From Tranzscheliella williamsii (taxonomy: Eukaryota; Basidiomycota; Ustilaginomycetes; Ustilaginales; Ustilaginaceae), in the NCBI GenBank assembly GCA_023212725.1, contig JALBYF010000067.1, forward strand, positions 1 through 64,000: DNA of 64,000 nt, written 5' to 3'. The position numbers were made by a program, and so were the translations under genes. Numbering within the stretch: position 1 is the stretch's first letter; the number at the start of each line of letters is the position of its first letter. The notes under the pieces are model-generated. The model did not search any database. It had not been told where the DNA came from and worked only from the letters and a program-made list of their open reading frames with translations. Shown here in pieces: positions 8,990 to 18,647 of the stretch.

Positions 8990-11900
8990 TCAGTGCGGGG
9001 ACATCTTCTTCTTAATCAGCAATTGGTTGGTGAATTGGTTCCGCCATTGCTCCAGGTCCGTCTTGATGCGACGTGGCGAGACCGGCTTGGTCATCCACGA
9101 GTCCATGCCGCAGTTCTCGATGCCGCGAGTCTTGTCTTCTTCCGAGCTAAGAGCAGTAATAGCAACAATGTAGGACGGGTAGTTGTACGCACGCATCTGT
9201 ATGCAAGCCTCAAATCCGTCCTGAATCGGCAGTGAGATGTCCAGCAGCACCACGGAAGGTCGGAAAGAGATAAACTTAGCAACCGCCTCGGCCCCGTCCT
9301 GTGCTTCTTCATAACGAATATCGAGCCGTTTGCAAAGCGTAGTGAGCAGCTTCATGTTGATCGGGTTGTCTTCGACAATGAGAACTCTGAATTCGTCGTC
9401 CTTCAGGCTCAGATCGCTGAGCGTCTGAGCAACCGGGATGGTGTCAATCAAAACAGGACCGTCTGACGGTTTCGCTGCTTTGGACAAGAACAAGGAAGCG
9501 TCTGACCGGCTCGGCCGATGCCGAGACTCTTGTGAGGTTGGACTACTGTTGCCATTTTGCTCAGAGACACTGTACGCGCGTTGCGGATGAGGAGCTCGAT
9601 TGTTGGCTACTCGGGTAATCACTGGCTTCTCTTCACGTAGATACTTTTCCAACAATCTTAGCGCTGTCGGTCCATGCGGCAGCACGAAAGGGAGAACCGC
9701 GCGCCCGTCGAGAATCTCCAGATTGTCCGGCTTCCTGATAAAAGGGGTAGCCGCAAGGATTACAAATCGCGCATCTGGCTTGATCTTGTCCAAAGAGCGA
9801 TCTTCATGCTGGCCGACCCTGGACAGCGCGCGCTCAGACAGCATGATGCAATCGGCATCGCCAATGTTTTTGGTGATTTCCAGTCCACCCATTGGTAAAA
9901 AGTGCTCGCAAATGCTGTTTGCCAATCGCCGCAGACCCCGAGTGTCGAGGCCATAATAGGCGATTTTTCGAACGGCGAACGTCCCGTTGGAGTTGCTTGC
10001 AGCGGATGCCTGGCGAGTATGTATAGCAACGCTGCGCTCGAGTGGAATGCAGATCGTGACACGCGTCCCAACGTTAAGTTCGGACGCAACCAAGAGCTTA
10101 CCGCCGCACTGCTGTAATGTCGAAGAGACGATCGTCATTCCGAGGCCGATGCCGTCTCGGAACGAGTCACCCTTGGTAAATGGTCGCGTGAGCTGAGTGG
10201 TGTAAAAGTCCTTGGTCATGCCGATACCGGTATCTGCAACCTCTATTTCAATAGTACTGCGGCGGTCAGCATCAGAGGCGCCGTTGGATGGTGGAGCTAA
10301 TCGCAGCGTAATTTCGACGTATCCTTGACGTGTGAAGCCGATGGCGTTGGAAACCACTTTGCGCACAATCTGTCGCAGCAGTTTGGCGTCCATAATCCAC
10401 TCGAAGTTATGCACCTCGGGTTGTGCCTTGACGATAAGCTCCATGCCGGATAAAGGACCTTCCTGATGTTTAAAAGTATCTAAATCCAAGCTCCGCGATT
10501 GCATCTCCAGACGTTGTGCAAAGTCCCATTCTTCCTCCGCTACCGTCTCAACCATAGTAACCAGATCAGTAGATATTTTCTTCGACGTTGGTGCATTGAC
10601 GATGCCAGTGAGGTTTTGAAAGCTGAGCAGATCATCAATGTACGAGTTGAGCGTCGCACCACTTAGTGAGATCGATTCAAGTAGCGTAGCCAGAACTCCA
10701 TCGGCTGAGAGGTCGATCTTCGCCGGACCATCGTCTTCTTCGTTGCCAATAGCACCACGAAGATATTCGACTGCTCCCATGGCGCCATGGAGCGGGGTCC
10801 GCAGATTGTGCTGCACATGTCGAAGAAATTCGGCTTGGAAGAGGTCGACGTGAGACAGTTTCTGCCGGAGAAGACTGCTAAGAGCAATTTGGGCGGTACT
10901 TTCCACAAAGTGTTGCTCCTGCTCGTCGACGCAAACGTCCTCGGAGAACATGATGAGGAACATAATCATAGGCCGTGCTTTTATGCGGTTGTAGCAAACG
11001 CATATTGCATAAGACGTGACGTCGGCGTCGGACGGAAACATAACCGCCCATGGGTCGTCATCACCTTTGCCCGGAGACGCCGTGGATCCGTCCAATTCTT
11101 CTTCCGCTTCCTCATCTGAGGATGATGGCTCACTGCGCCGATTATATATTTTGCAACGCAGGCTCATATCAGTCTCGTTGGCGTTCTGGGTGAGCGCATC
11201 AGCAAAGACTTGTTTGCGATACTCCGAGTCCTCGGCCAGGTTGGGCTTGTAGTGCTGAAGCCCTGCAAATGAGAGTAACGAGGGAGGTGGCGAGTCTTCG
11301 CGCATGTTAACGGCGCGCAACGTTCCCATATGCCCGAAAGATGCATAGTTACGACTGGTACGTGGGGACGTGGCGGTCGAGAAGGTATACGCAGCGGTTT
11401 CGACGGAAGCAAGCTCCTTGGGAGGGGTGAGAGGCTCATCCACGCTATCGTCGTCGGGTAGCTGAAATGCGGCCAGAGGAAAACTGGCGGAGTTCCTGTG
11501 CGACTCGCTATTTTGCGCTGTGCGTCTGATGCGATAGGAACTGATGTCGAATGCAGCAACTGCAGCAGCGTTGAGACAGTCTTTGATCTCTGAACAAGCG
11601 AGGTCGAGAACGACCAGTGAGTAATGTGCGTAACCATCGCCGGCATCGGAAGTCACAGAGGGATTGGATGATTCGGCCGGTCGATGAGGATTGCTCAGGC
11701 TAACGTCTTCAAGGCTTCGGACAAGGGCGCTGGTCCTCTGCTGCATTCGAGCTGCATTTGCATTTAAGCTGCTTTGATACTCTTTTTCGAGTGCATCGCT
11801 AGCCATCTTGGCAATGGAGGAGAGAAGCTCTGCATCCGCCTCGGTGAAATTGGTACGCGCCTGCTCCGACATGACGCAAAGACGTCCCACTTGGATGGTG

Positions 11901-12733
11901 CTCTCGACGCCCGTAGAGGAATAGGAGAGGAAGAGGGGTGCAGATGCATAAAAGCGCATTGGACCGCCTTTTGCATTGCAGAGATTGCCTGGCAGTACGG
12001 AGGGACAAGATTGAAATCGCCAGTCGTTCAAAGTATCATTGACGACGAACACCTCATCGTTCTGCAAGAGCATGGCATGGGAGCAGATGCTGAGAGTGCT
12101 AGCTACTTGCTGCACTTGGCCTGTGCCACCGTCTTGGGCGACGAGGGAAATGAGCGCATCGTCTGCGCCTGCTATGGAAAAGGTGGAATAATCGGTCTTG
12201 AAGACGGCCTTGGCGTGCTTGGTGTAGAGATGAAGGACGTCTCTTTCCTGAGGTTCGGTCAGTTTATGGCGTCGAATCGCTTGAATCTGCTTGGCACGGA
12301 TTCGTCTGGGTAACGGCGGCGCAGCGAACCATCCGTTGTTGGTATAAAACTGTAATGAGTCGACCAGGCTACCGCAGTCTAGCTTGACATACTGGAAAGC
12401 CCCCTTGTGCTTGGACTTGCGAGCAGGTTTGGCGATAGCATTCTCTGGGCGTGCGTCATCCGTTGCTGCGATCAATGGCGGGGGCTGAACAGCTTCAACA
12501 GCCTCTGAGGCCAGGTGTGGATGTGTCCCATCTTCATCGTCTTCTGGCACGGCCTCGGTCCACTGGCCTCTCTGATACTGTCGCAGCCATGAACCCCACT
12601 TGGTAGAGCAGCAAGGCGCCTCAGCGACTGTGGCAACGATCTTCCTAAAGGCAAGATCGGAAGATAGACTGGACGTGGTTGGCGATGAGGCGCGCTGAGA
12701 GCGGTGGAGCGGGTGCATTGGCATTGCAGCCAT
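8990..12733 (-). CDS. GAF-domain hybrid histidine kinase 1
   Basis: A 1,247-residue single-exon protein starting at the ATG at 12733. No transmembrane segment is seen, so it is probably cytosolic. Residues about 165-330 are a GAF domain (CSHAMLLQNDEVFVVNDTL ... RFYASAPL). The dimerisation/phosphoacceptor helix carries His642 in QHNLRTPLHG. The HATPase domain shows an N box (SNAIGFTRQG), G1 (VADTGIGM) and G2 (GIGLGMTIV). A C-terminal receiver (about 1110-1235) has the acidic pair in IVEDNPIN, phosphoacceptor Asp1165 in LLDISLP, and the Lys in MTKPVS. The residue after the phosphoacceptor His is Asn, where most HisKA proteins have Glu or Asp. The GAF region closely resembles that of the second hybrid kinase at 44.8 kb, so the two look like distant paralogues. 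Ligand and downstream phosphorelay partners are unknown. Confidence 0.93.
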   Translation of the reverse strand: MAAMPMHPLHRSQRASSPTTSSLSSDLAFRKIVATVAEAPCCSTKWGSWLRQYQRGQWTEAVPEDDEDGTHPHLASEAVEAVQPPPLIAATDDARPENAIAKPARKSKHKGAFQYVKLDCGSLVDSLQFYTNNGWFAAPPLPRRIRAKQIQAIRRHKLTEPQERDVLHLYTKHAKAVFKTDYSTFSIAGADDALISLVAQDGGTGQVQQVASTLSICSHAMLLQNDEVFVVNDTLNDWRFQSCPSVLPGNLCNAKGGPMRFYASAPLFLSYSSTGVESTIQVGRLCVMSEQARTNFTEADAELLSSIAKMASDALEKEYQSSLNANAARMQQRTSALVRSLEDVSLSNPHRPAESSNPSVTSDAGDGYAHYSLVVLDLACSEIKDCLNAAAVAAFDISSYRIRRTAQNSESHRNSASFPLAAFQLPDDDSVDEPLTPPKELASVETAAYTFSTATSPRTSRNYASFGHMGTLRAVNMREDSPPPSLLSFAGLQHYKPNLAEDSEYRKQVFADALTQNANETDMSLRCKIYNRRSEPSSSDEEAEEELDGSTASPGKGDDDPWAVMFPSDADVTSYAICVCYNRIKARPMIMFLIMFSEDVCVDEQEQHFVESTAQIALSSLLRQKLSHVDLFQAEFLRHVQHNLRTPLHGAMGAVEYLRGAIGNEEDDGPAKIDLSADGVLATLLESISLSGATLNSYIDDLLSFQNLTGIVNAPTSKKISTDLVTMVETVAEEEWDFAQRLEMQSRSLDLDTFKHQEGPLSGMELIVKAQPEVHNFEWIMDAKLLRQIVRKVVSNAIGFTRQGYVEITLRLAPPSNGASDADRRSTIEIEVADTGIGMTKDFYTTQLTRPFTKGDSFRDGIGLGMTIVSSTLQQCGGKLLVASELNVGTRVTICIPLERSVAIHTRQASAASNSNGTFAVRKIAYYGLDTRGLRRLANSICEHFLPMGGLEITKNIGDADCIMLSERALSRVGQHEDRSLDKIKPDARFVILAATPFIRKPDNLEILDGRAVLPFVLPHGPTALRLLEKYLREEKPVITRVANNRAPHPQRAYSVSEQNGNSSPTSQESRHRPSRSDASLFLSKAAKPSDGPVLIDTIPVAQTLSDLSLKDDEFRVLIVEDNPINMKLLTTLCKRLDIRYEEAQDGAEAVAKFISFRPSVVLLDISLPIQDGFEACIQMRAYNYPSYIVAITALSSEEDKTRGIENCGMDSWMTKPVSPRRIKTDLEQWRNQFTNQLLIKKKMSPH

Positions 12734-14078
12734 TCTTGCCTAGCGTGCAGATCGTCCAAGAGAAGCAACGGCTTGGAGATGTCAGGGATGATGTTTTAGT
12801 GAAACTGCATTGATGGTGTAAAGCATATGAGAAGGGAAAGAAACCAGGATAACTCAGAACGCCACCAGCACTGGCGCCAGCGTAGCTCTGTACGGTAAGT
12901 GTGTGTTTTACGTAGTGGAGAGATAAAAAGAGCTAGGAGTGATTCTGCGCTGAGCAAAGTGATGCGACGGTGAATCAATGCTAAGTGTCAGGAAGGAGAA
13001 GTACCAGGGGATGATGGCGAGAGCTGGAGCGGGTGGGAAAGGGTAAGCTGAGAGCTGAGTCGCGGCAGCATTTCTCGACACATACCGAAAGATGTTGACT
13101 GCAAACTGGCCAGTAAAGAAGCGCGCCAGGCTCGGCACCGGTATCAATAATAATGCAAAGAGCACATCCCGTGATTAATATAAAGCAGACCCGTAAGCCC
13201 CGTAAGCCAAGGCAATTGACAATTGCGGGAGAACACGAGTTTCCGCGAGTGTAGGGTCCAAGGCCAGAGGTACACAAATTACCAAAATCGGCTGATATGG
13301 TCGATGGTACCGGTGTTAAAAATGAAGATGTAGACTTAGGTGACGTATTAATTGTCAGCCCGACATCTGCGCTGTCAGGTGAATTCGATATGTGTTAATT
13401 GCTGAATAGGGCGACTTAACTTGGTGATCTGGCACTTCAATAATCAGTGATTATTCGAAATCTCTGCAATCTACTGACTCAAGCAGCGTTACCTTGGGCG
13501 TTGCAAAGCCCGCTGTGCTTCGAAAATGGTGCAGCCAAAAATTTCTATTTGTTCAGTAGGAAACCGGATATACTGAGCTGTGTGCTTGGTCGCTCGTGTA
13601 TCGTATCTGTACTTGAGCTATCAACGAGGATGCCAGGCTTTGCAAGAGTTGCAGTTCTTACCAGCAAGGATCCTCGACGTATGAGCTGTCCTGCTCCAAA
13701 GACCGCAACACCGATCATTCTGCAGAGGCCCCACCGCTAAGTCGGCCCGGGCTGATATAGTTAGGGATAATTGCAGAATGTTAGATTCGTGTGAAACAAG
13801 AGTTAGCGATACTTGAATCCAGTGGCATGGAGAAGAAGCTGCGAGAAAGGCTTCGAAGCAAGGCCGTTTTGAAGTTCTGCGATGTCAGATTGTGATGGAT
13901 TATGTGCATGGACCGGCTACACAGAATTGTGAATCACTTGACAAAAAAACCGAACCTTCTCCACACCGCACGGCAAAGCTTGCAACTCAGCATCCTTTGG
14001 GCACGTTTCGCACGACATCAATCCCATCCTGTCTGCTCACCAACATCAGCGTCATCAACACATCTGTGACCCCACCCC
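12734..14078. other. divergent promoter region between histidine kinase 1 and ZPR1
   Basis: 1.35 kb, visibly more AT-rich than the flanking genes around 13.25-14.0 kb. It must hold the promoters of both divergent genes. No open frame with domain content and no RNA gene could be supported. Confidence 0.5.
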
Positions 14079-15761
14079 ATGAAGCGTGCGACTGACACTG
14101 TTGCAGGATCGCTATCGAAACGTCCTAACACCGAAGTTGCACAGCCATCCGACGCGCTGCACGACATCGAAATCCAAGACGCCACCATGTCTGCCAACGC
14201 CTCTCAACCCACGAGAGGCTCGAACGAAGAGTTTTTCAAGCCCATCGGCGCACACGTGCAAGGCGATGTCAGCGGACTAACGCTCGCGGCTGGCGATGGC
14301 ATGGATGGGCAAAAGATGGTGGAGGAGATCTCCTCCCTATGCATGGAGTGCCACGAGCAGGGAACCACCCGGATGCTCTTGACCTATATCCCCTACTTTC
14401 GAGAGGTCATTGTGGTTTCCTTTTTCTGCCCTCACTGCGGCGCCCGCAATAACGAGATCCAGTCTGCCGGCCAGATTCAGGAGAAAGGCTGCTTCTACAC
14501 CGTCCACATTACCACCCCGCACGATCTCAACCGCCAGGTCGTCAAGTCCGAATGGTGCACTGTCACCATCCCAGAACTGCAAATCGAGATCCCACCCAAG
14601 AAGGGTCAGCTGACCACCGTAGAAGGCGTCGTATCTGACACGCTCAGAGATCTCGAACTCGATCAGCCGCTTCGAAAGCATATGCAGCCCGAGACGTACG
14701 AGAAGATTGAACAAGTCTGCAACAAGCTTAGGACCATCCTCGGCGAGGACAAGCCCGAGGTAATGGATGCCACCGCCCAAGACCCCTCCTCGTCGGGGCT
14801 CAAGAGTCACGGCCCTGTGGGGGGCAGCTCCCACTCCATGACCGCAGAAGAGCAAGCGAATCGAAAAATGCCCCCTTTCTCTATCCGTCTCGACGACCCG
14901 TCCGGCAACTCGTTTGTCGAATTTCTAGGCTCTGTAGAGGGGCGTGGCATGTCGGACGCCAAGTGGAGCAAGCGAGACTACCCGCGGAGCAAAGAGCAGA
15001 ATGAGCTGCTCGGCCTCGCAGGCCCTGCTGCTTCCGCCGGTCAAGACTCGGACCAGGTTCAGACAACAGGGTTTGATAAGGAGGCTGGTGAGACCGATTT
15101 CGACAACGAGGAAGTGTACACGTTTGCCGGCACCTGCTCCTCATGTAATGCGCCGCTGGACACGCGGATGAAGAAGGTGAACATCCCCTATTTCAAGGAT
15201 ATCCTGATCATGTCGACCAACTGCGACCACTGCGGGTACAAGGACAACGAGGTCAAGTCGGGATCCGCAATCAGCGAGAAGGGCAGAAAGTTGACGCTCA
15301 AGGTAGAGGACAAGGAGGATCTGTCTCGCGACATTCTCAAGTCGGAGACCGCCGGCTTTGCCATTCCCGAGATCGATCTGCACCTGTCGCCGGGCACGCT
15401 GGGCGGGCGCTTCACTACGCTGGAGGGTCTGCTGCAGCAGGTTTACGACGAGCTGTCGGAGCGCGTTCTCATGCGCGGCGACAGCTCCAGCCGCGCGCAG
15501 AGCTTCGAGAGCTTCCTCGCCAAGCTTAAGGCGGTGATCGCCTGCGACGTCCTCCCCTACACCGTCATCCTCGACGACCCGCTAGCCAACTCGTACATCC
15601 AGAACCCCTACGCCCCCGACCCCGACGAGCAGATCATCGAAGAAGTCTACGAGCGTTCCTTCGACCAGAACGAGGACCTCGGCCTCAACGACATGAAAGT
15701 CGAAAACTACGCCGAGGACTCTACCAAGGACGCTACCGACACCGCCCAGCCTGCAGTGTAG
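14079..15761 (+). CDS. ZPR1: zinc-finger protein ZPR1
   Basis: A 560-residue protein with the duplicated ZPR1 architecture. The first C4 zinc finger starts at Cys88 (CMECHEQG ... FFCPHCGARNNE) and is followed by its A/B domain. The second (CSSCNAP ... TNCDHCGYKDNEVKSG, from about residue 350) is followed by the second A/B domain. Residues 1-60 are a variable N-terminus and the last ~30 an acidic tail. In yeast and mammals ZPR1 binds the translation elongation factor eEF1A and acts as its folding chaperone. It is somewhat longer than yeast Zpr1 because of the linker (about 230-290) and the tail. Single exon. It converges on the cyclophilin gene with 244 bp between the stops. Confidence 0.96.
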   Translation: MKRATDTVAGSLSKRPNTEVAQPSDALHDIEIQDATMSANASQPTRGSNEEFFKPIGAHVQGDVSGLTLAAGDGMDGQKMVEEISSLCMECHEQGTTRMLLTYIPYFREVIVVSFFCPHCGARNNEIQSAGQIQEKGCFYTVHITTPHDLNRQVVKSEWCTVTIPELQIEIPPKKGQLTTVEGVVSDTLRDLELDQPLRKHMQPETYEKIEQVCNKLRTILGEDKPEVMDATAQDPSSSGLKSHGPVGGSSHSMTAEEQANRKMPPFSIRLDDPSGNSFVEFLGSVEGRGMSDAKWSKRDYPRSKEQNELLGLAGPAASAGQDSDQVQTTGFDKEAGETDFDNEEVYTFAGTCSSCNAPLDTRMKKVNIPYFKDILIMSTNCDHCGYKDNEVKSGSAISEKGRKLTLKVEDKEDLSRDILKSETAGFAIPEIDLHLSPGTLGGRFTTLEGLLQQVYDELSERVLMRGDSSSRAQSFESFLAKLKAVIACDVLPYTVILDDPLANSYIQNPYAPDPDEQIIEEVYERSFDQNEDLGLNDMKVENYAEDSTKDATDTAQPAV

Positions 15762-16005
15762 CCCGCCCGATGGACATCGCCTCGCCACCGCGCTGTGACG
15801 CCCGGACGCTACCCCTGCATTGCCGCTTGCCTTTTGTATCGCCATAGACTAATGCCAAACACGCCTCCACGCATCACTGCATCGACGTTGTGTGTGTCAC
15901 AAGCGTGAGCAAGGCAGCATTGGGATCTATAGCATACAGGCTCGAATACGGTACAAATACACGTGCGACTGGAAAGTTGCCAGCAGGCGCGGTGGGGTCG
16001 CGCGA

Positions 16006-17862
16006 TTACCAGCTGGAAAAGTCGCCGAAGGCGGCCGAGGTGTTGGTTTTGGGTTTCTTGTGGTGGGGTAGCGCGGGCTGTGGCGGTGGTCTAGTGTTGG
16101 CAGCGAGGTACTTGCCGATGGTGGAGGATGTGCTGGGGTGTGGGTGGCTGGGGCGTGTTTTGTCGTCGTTTTCGCCGGCGCGCGAGGGAAGTTCGGTGCC
16201 GAGCCAGGTGGTCCGGTCGGCTTCTCGGCGGCGCTTGCGCTCGAGCTTGCGGAGGTGCTCCTGACCGGTCGCGTCGTGAGCCTGGCCTCCTTGCTTCCGG
16301 AGCTGATACTTCTCGAACGGATCCGCGGTGACCAGCACATCCAGTATGCGGATGGTTCGGAGCGGACGGTCGGTGCCCTGCTCCGAGGGCACCTGCTCCA
16401 GCGCGGTCAATGTCCGGTCCCGCTCGCCATCCACCAGCCGCCCAAAGACGGTATGCTTGCCATCCAGATGGGACACAGCACGGTAGGTAAAGAAGAACTG
16501 GCTCCCGTTGGTGCCGGCTCCCCTGTTGGCCATCGATAGCACCCCGCGGCTTGTATGCTTGTAGGCTCCCGGTTCACCATGTTCATCGCGGAATTCAGTG
16601 CCCCAGATGCTCTGCCCTCCACGGCCCGTACCTGTCGGATCGCCGCCTTGAATCATAAAACCGGGGATGTTGCGATGGAAGATGGTGTCATCATACTTTC
16701 CCTGCTTGCACAGCTGGATGAAGTTGTAGCATGTCTTGGGCGCTTTGTCGCAGTGCAACTCTATGTTGAGAGGTCCAAAGTTGGTGGAAAGTCGAACGTA
16801 GCCCTTCTCTTTGGACTTGGCCTTGACATGTTCAAACATGACCTCTTCATCGTCGAGGACCACTCTGTCTAGCGCGGTGCGTGGGGTGAGGCTCGACGAG
16901 GTGAAGCTGGCAGCTGTCATTCCGGTGGATGATCCAGAGGCTTTGTTACGCGAGTAGGCTGAGCTTGTCTGCGCTGAGCTCACATCAGCCGTTCCACCAG
17001 CTTGAGGCGCGGGAGCTGGAGATGCGCCAGCTTGAGGCGAAGCGCCGCCGATCTTCTTTGTAGATGAAGTTAGCTCGCTCTTTGGTTTGTCCGAGCCGCC
17101 GCGGAGCTGGGTCAGCAAACGCCTGGTACTTCCGTTGGCGCTGAGATTGATTTGCTCGCTGGTGTCGATTCCTTTGTCCGCTTCTGTCAGCCTGAGATTT
17201 TCTTTGACATGATGCATGGATTGTGGATGGCGAGGCTCGGGATCGTTCGGGTCTTGGATGGTGAGGAGGTCTGCTTTGGTAAAGGGCTCATCGGTCACGA
17301 GATCGTTCATATACTTGGCCTTGATGTTGAGTCTCTGTACCGTTTCGTAGAGGTAGACATTTCCCGTCGTTCGCACGGCGACGATGTGCGAGTGCGGGCC
17401 TAGTTCTTTGAAGGAGACCGGGTCCTGGTATCTCGCGTTTTCATTTTGGCTGAAATGGAGAGTGATGATGTTATCTAGGTCGAGAGGTTCGCCAGTGGTA
17501 GGATGTGTGCCGTACTTCTTGACATAGGGGATGAGGTTGGTCAACTCGAAGACAACGCCATTTTCGGTAGTGCAAACAGGGTTGTCCCATCTCTGAAAAG
17601 TAATGGCGCAGCAATCAAAAGTGGCAGGCTGGAAGGTGGCTTGCTCCTGTCGACCAATCTTGCCGGACGAAGCACTGTGAATTCCATGCAGTCCTGACTG
17701 AGGGATAGCGATAGGATGGAGGGGCAAACCGGTCAGTATGGTGCATACAACAGTGATGGCAAGCCGGAACAGCGACTACGGCGGTTTCCGGTTGTCATGG
17801 CGGGTTCTACTCACGTGCTCGGCGGCACTTAGGAATGGTCTATCAGACTTTCCATGTCCCAT
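16006..17862 (-). CDS. CYP8: U-box cyclophilin, PPIL2/CYP60 family E3 ligase
   Basis: Two exons: 17862-17815 (16 codons, [16 protein letters not shown]) and 17697-16006, joined across a 117-bp phase-0 intron (donor GTGAGT at 17814, acceptor CTCAG ending at 17698), giving 579 residues. Starting only in exon 2 would lose the family N-terminus. Residues about 35-160 are the U-box-type region ([20 protein letters not shown]) of PPIL2. A low-complexity linker holds about 180-275. The cyclophilin domain (about 295-455) has [28 protein letters not shown] and [11 protein letters not shown]. The position of CypA Trp121 is His (VSHLDGKH), which predicts weak cyclosporin binding. PPIL2 proteins are nuclear, combine ubiquitin ligase and proline isomerase modules, and associate with the spliceosome. 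The gene symbol follows my memory of the U. maydis orthologue. Confidence 0.93.
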
Positions 17863-18647
17863 CTCGGCAGAGCACCGTGTGCCAGTAGTGCCCCGACCTG
17901 TCTCTGAGTGCAGTGGACAGAGTACTAGCTACGTACGAACGCAACAGTGTCGGTCAGGTTAAGTGAGGTAGATGCTGAGATGGAAGATGGGTCGCAAAGG
18001 TCGACAGGAACCAGCTCAGTGGTAGACCTGACGATGAGTGTAGCTTGAATTCTTCGTAGAATCAAGGCGAGAGCGGAGTTGGATGTTGGACCCTTGACAA
18101 ATTCACAATCTAGATTATAACGCTTGTCGCAACGCCTGATCGGGTGTTAAGTTGATTGTCAACGAAGATGGGTATGCTGAGGGCGAGAATCTCACAACTG
18201 CGAATCACAATGGTAAGCTGAAAGAACCACGAACCGACGCTCAGCGCCGCCCGTCCCAACCCCTCTCACACTTGCTACACCCTCCCATCCTGACAGTCTC
18301 CATACCGTGATGACCTTGCCTTCTCCCGTCCTCACGCCCCCTCGTATCTGAACCCTACCTGAAGGGAGTGCAGGCTTCATCCGGCTTCCAAGGCACGTCC
18401 ACCTTGAATGGACACCCAGCAGCAAGTGCGCTCCATCAGCCAGTCACAAACCCAAGCCAGGCAATTAGCAAACATTGCTCCACTGTCGTGCGCCTCACCC
18501 TCGGGTCCATCCAGCGTACCCTGCCCCTCCGACGCCGACACTGACCTCATCCCTTTGCAACCCTTGCAAAAAAGCACTGCAGCTTATCATCCTTCCCTCC
18601 CTCCCCATCCACAACGGAACCACGATCACCTCAGAGACCATTCCAAG
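17863..18647. other. divergent promoter of cyclophilin and phosphate transporter genes
   Basis: 785 bp. An in-frame ATG at 18408, 240 nt before the conserved transporter start, opens a Ser/Gln/Pro-rich leader without stops; it could be an alternative N-terminus, but SPX proteins normally begin at the MKF motif. Otherwise nothing is recognised. Confidence 0.5.
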
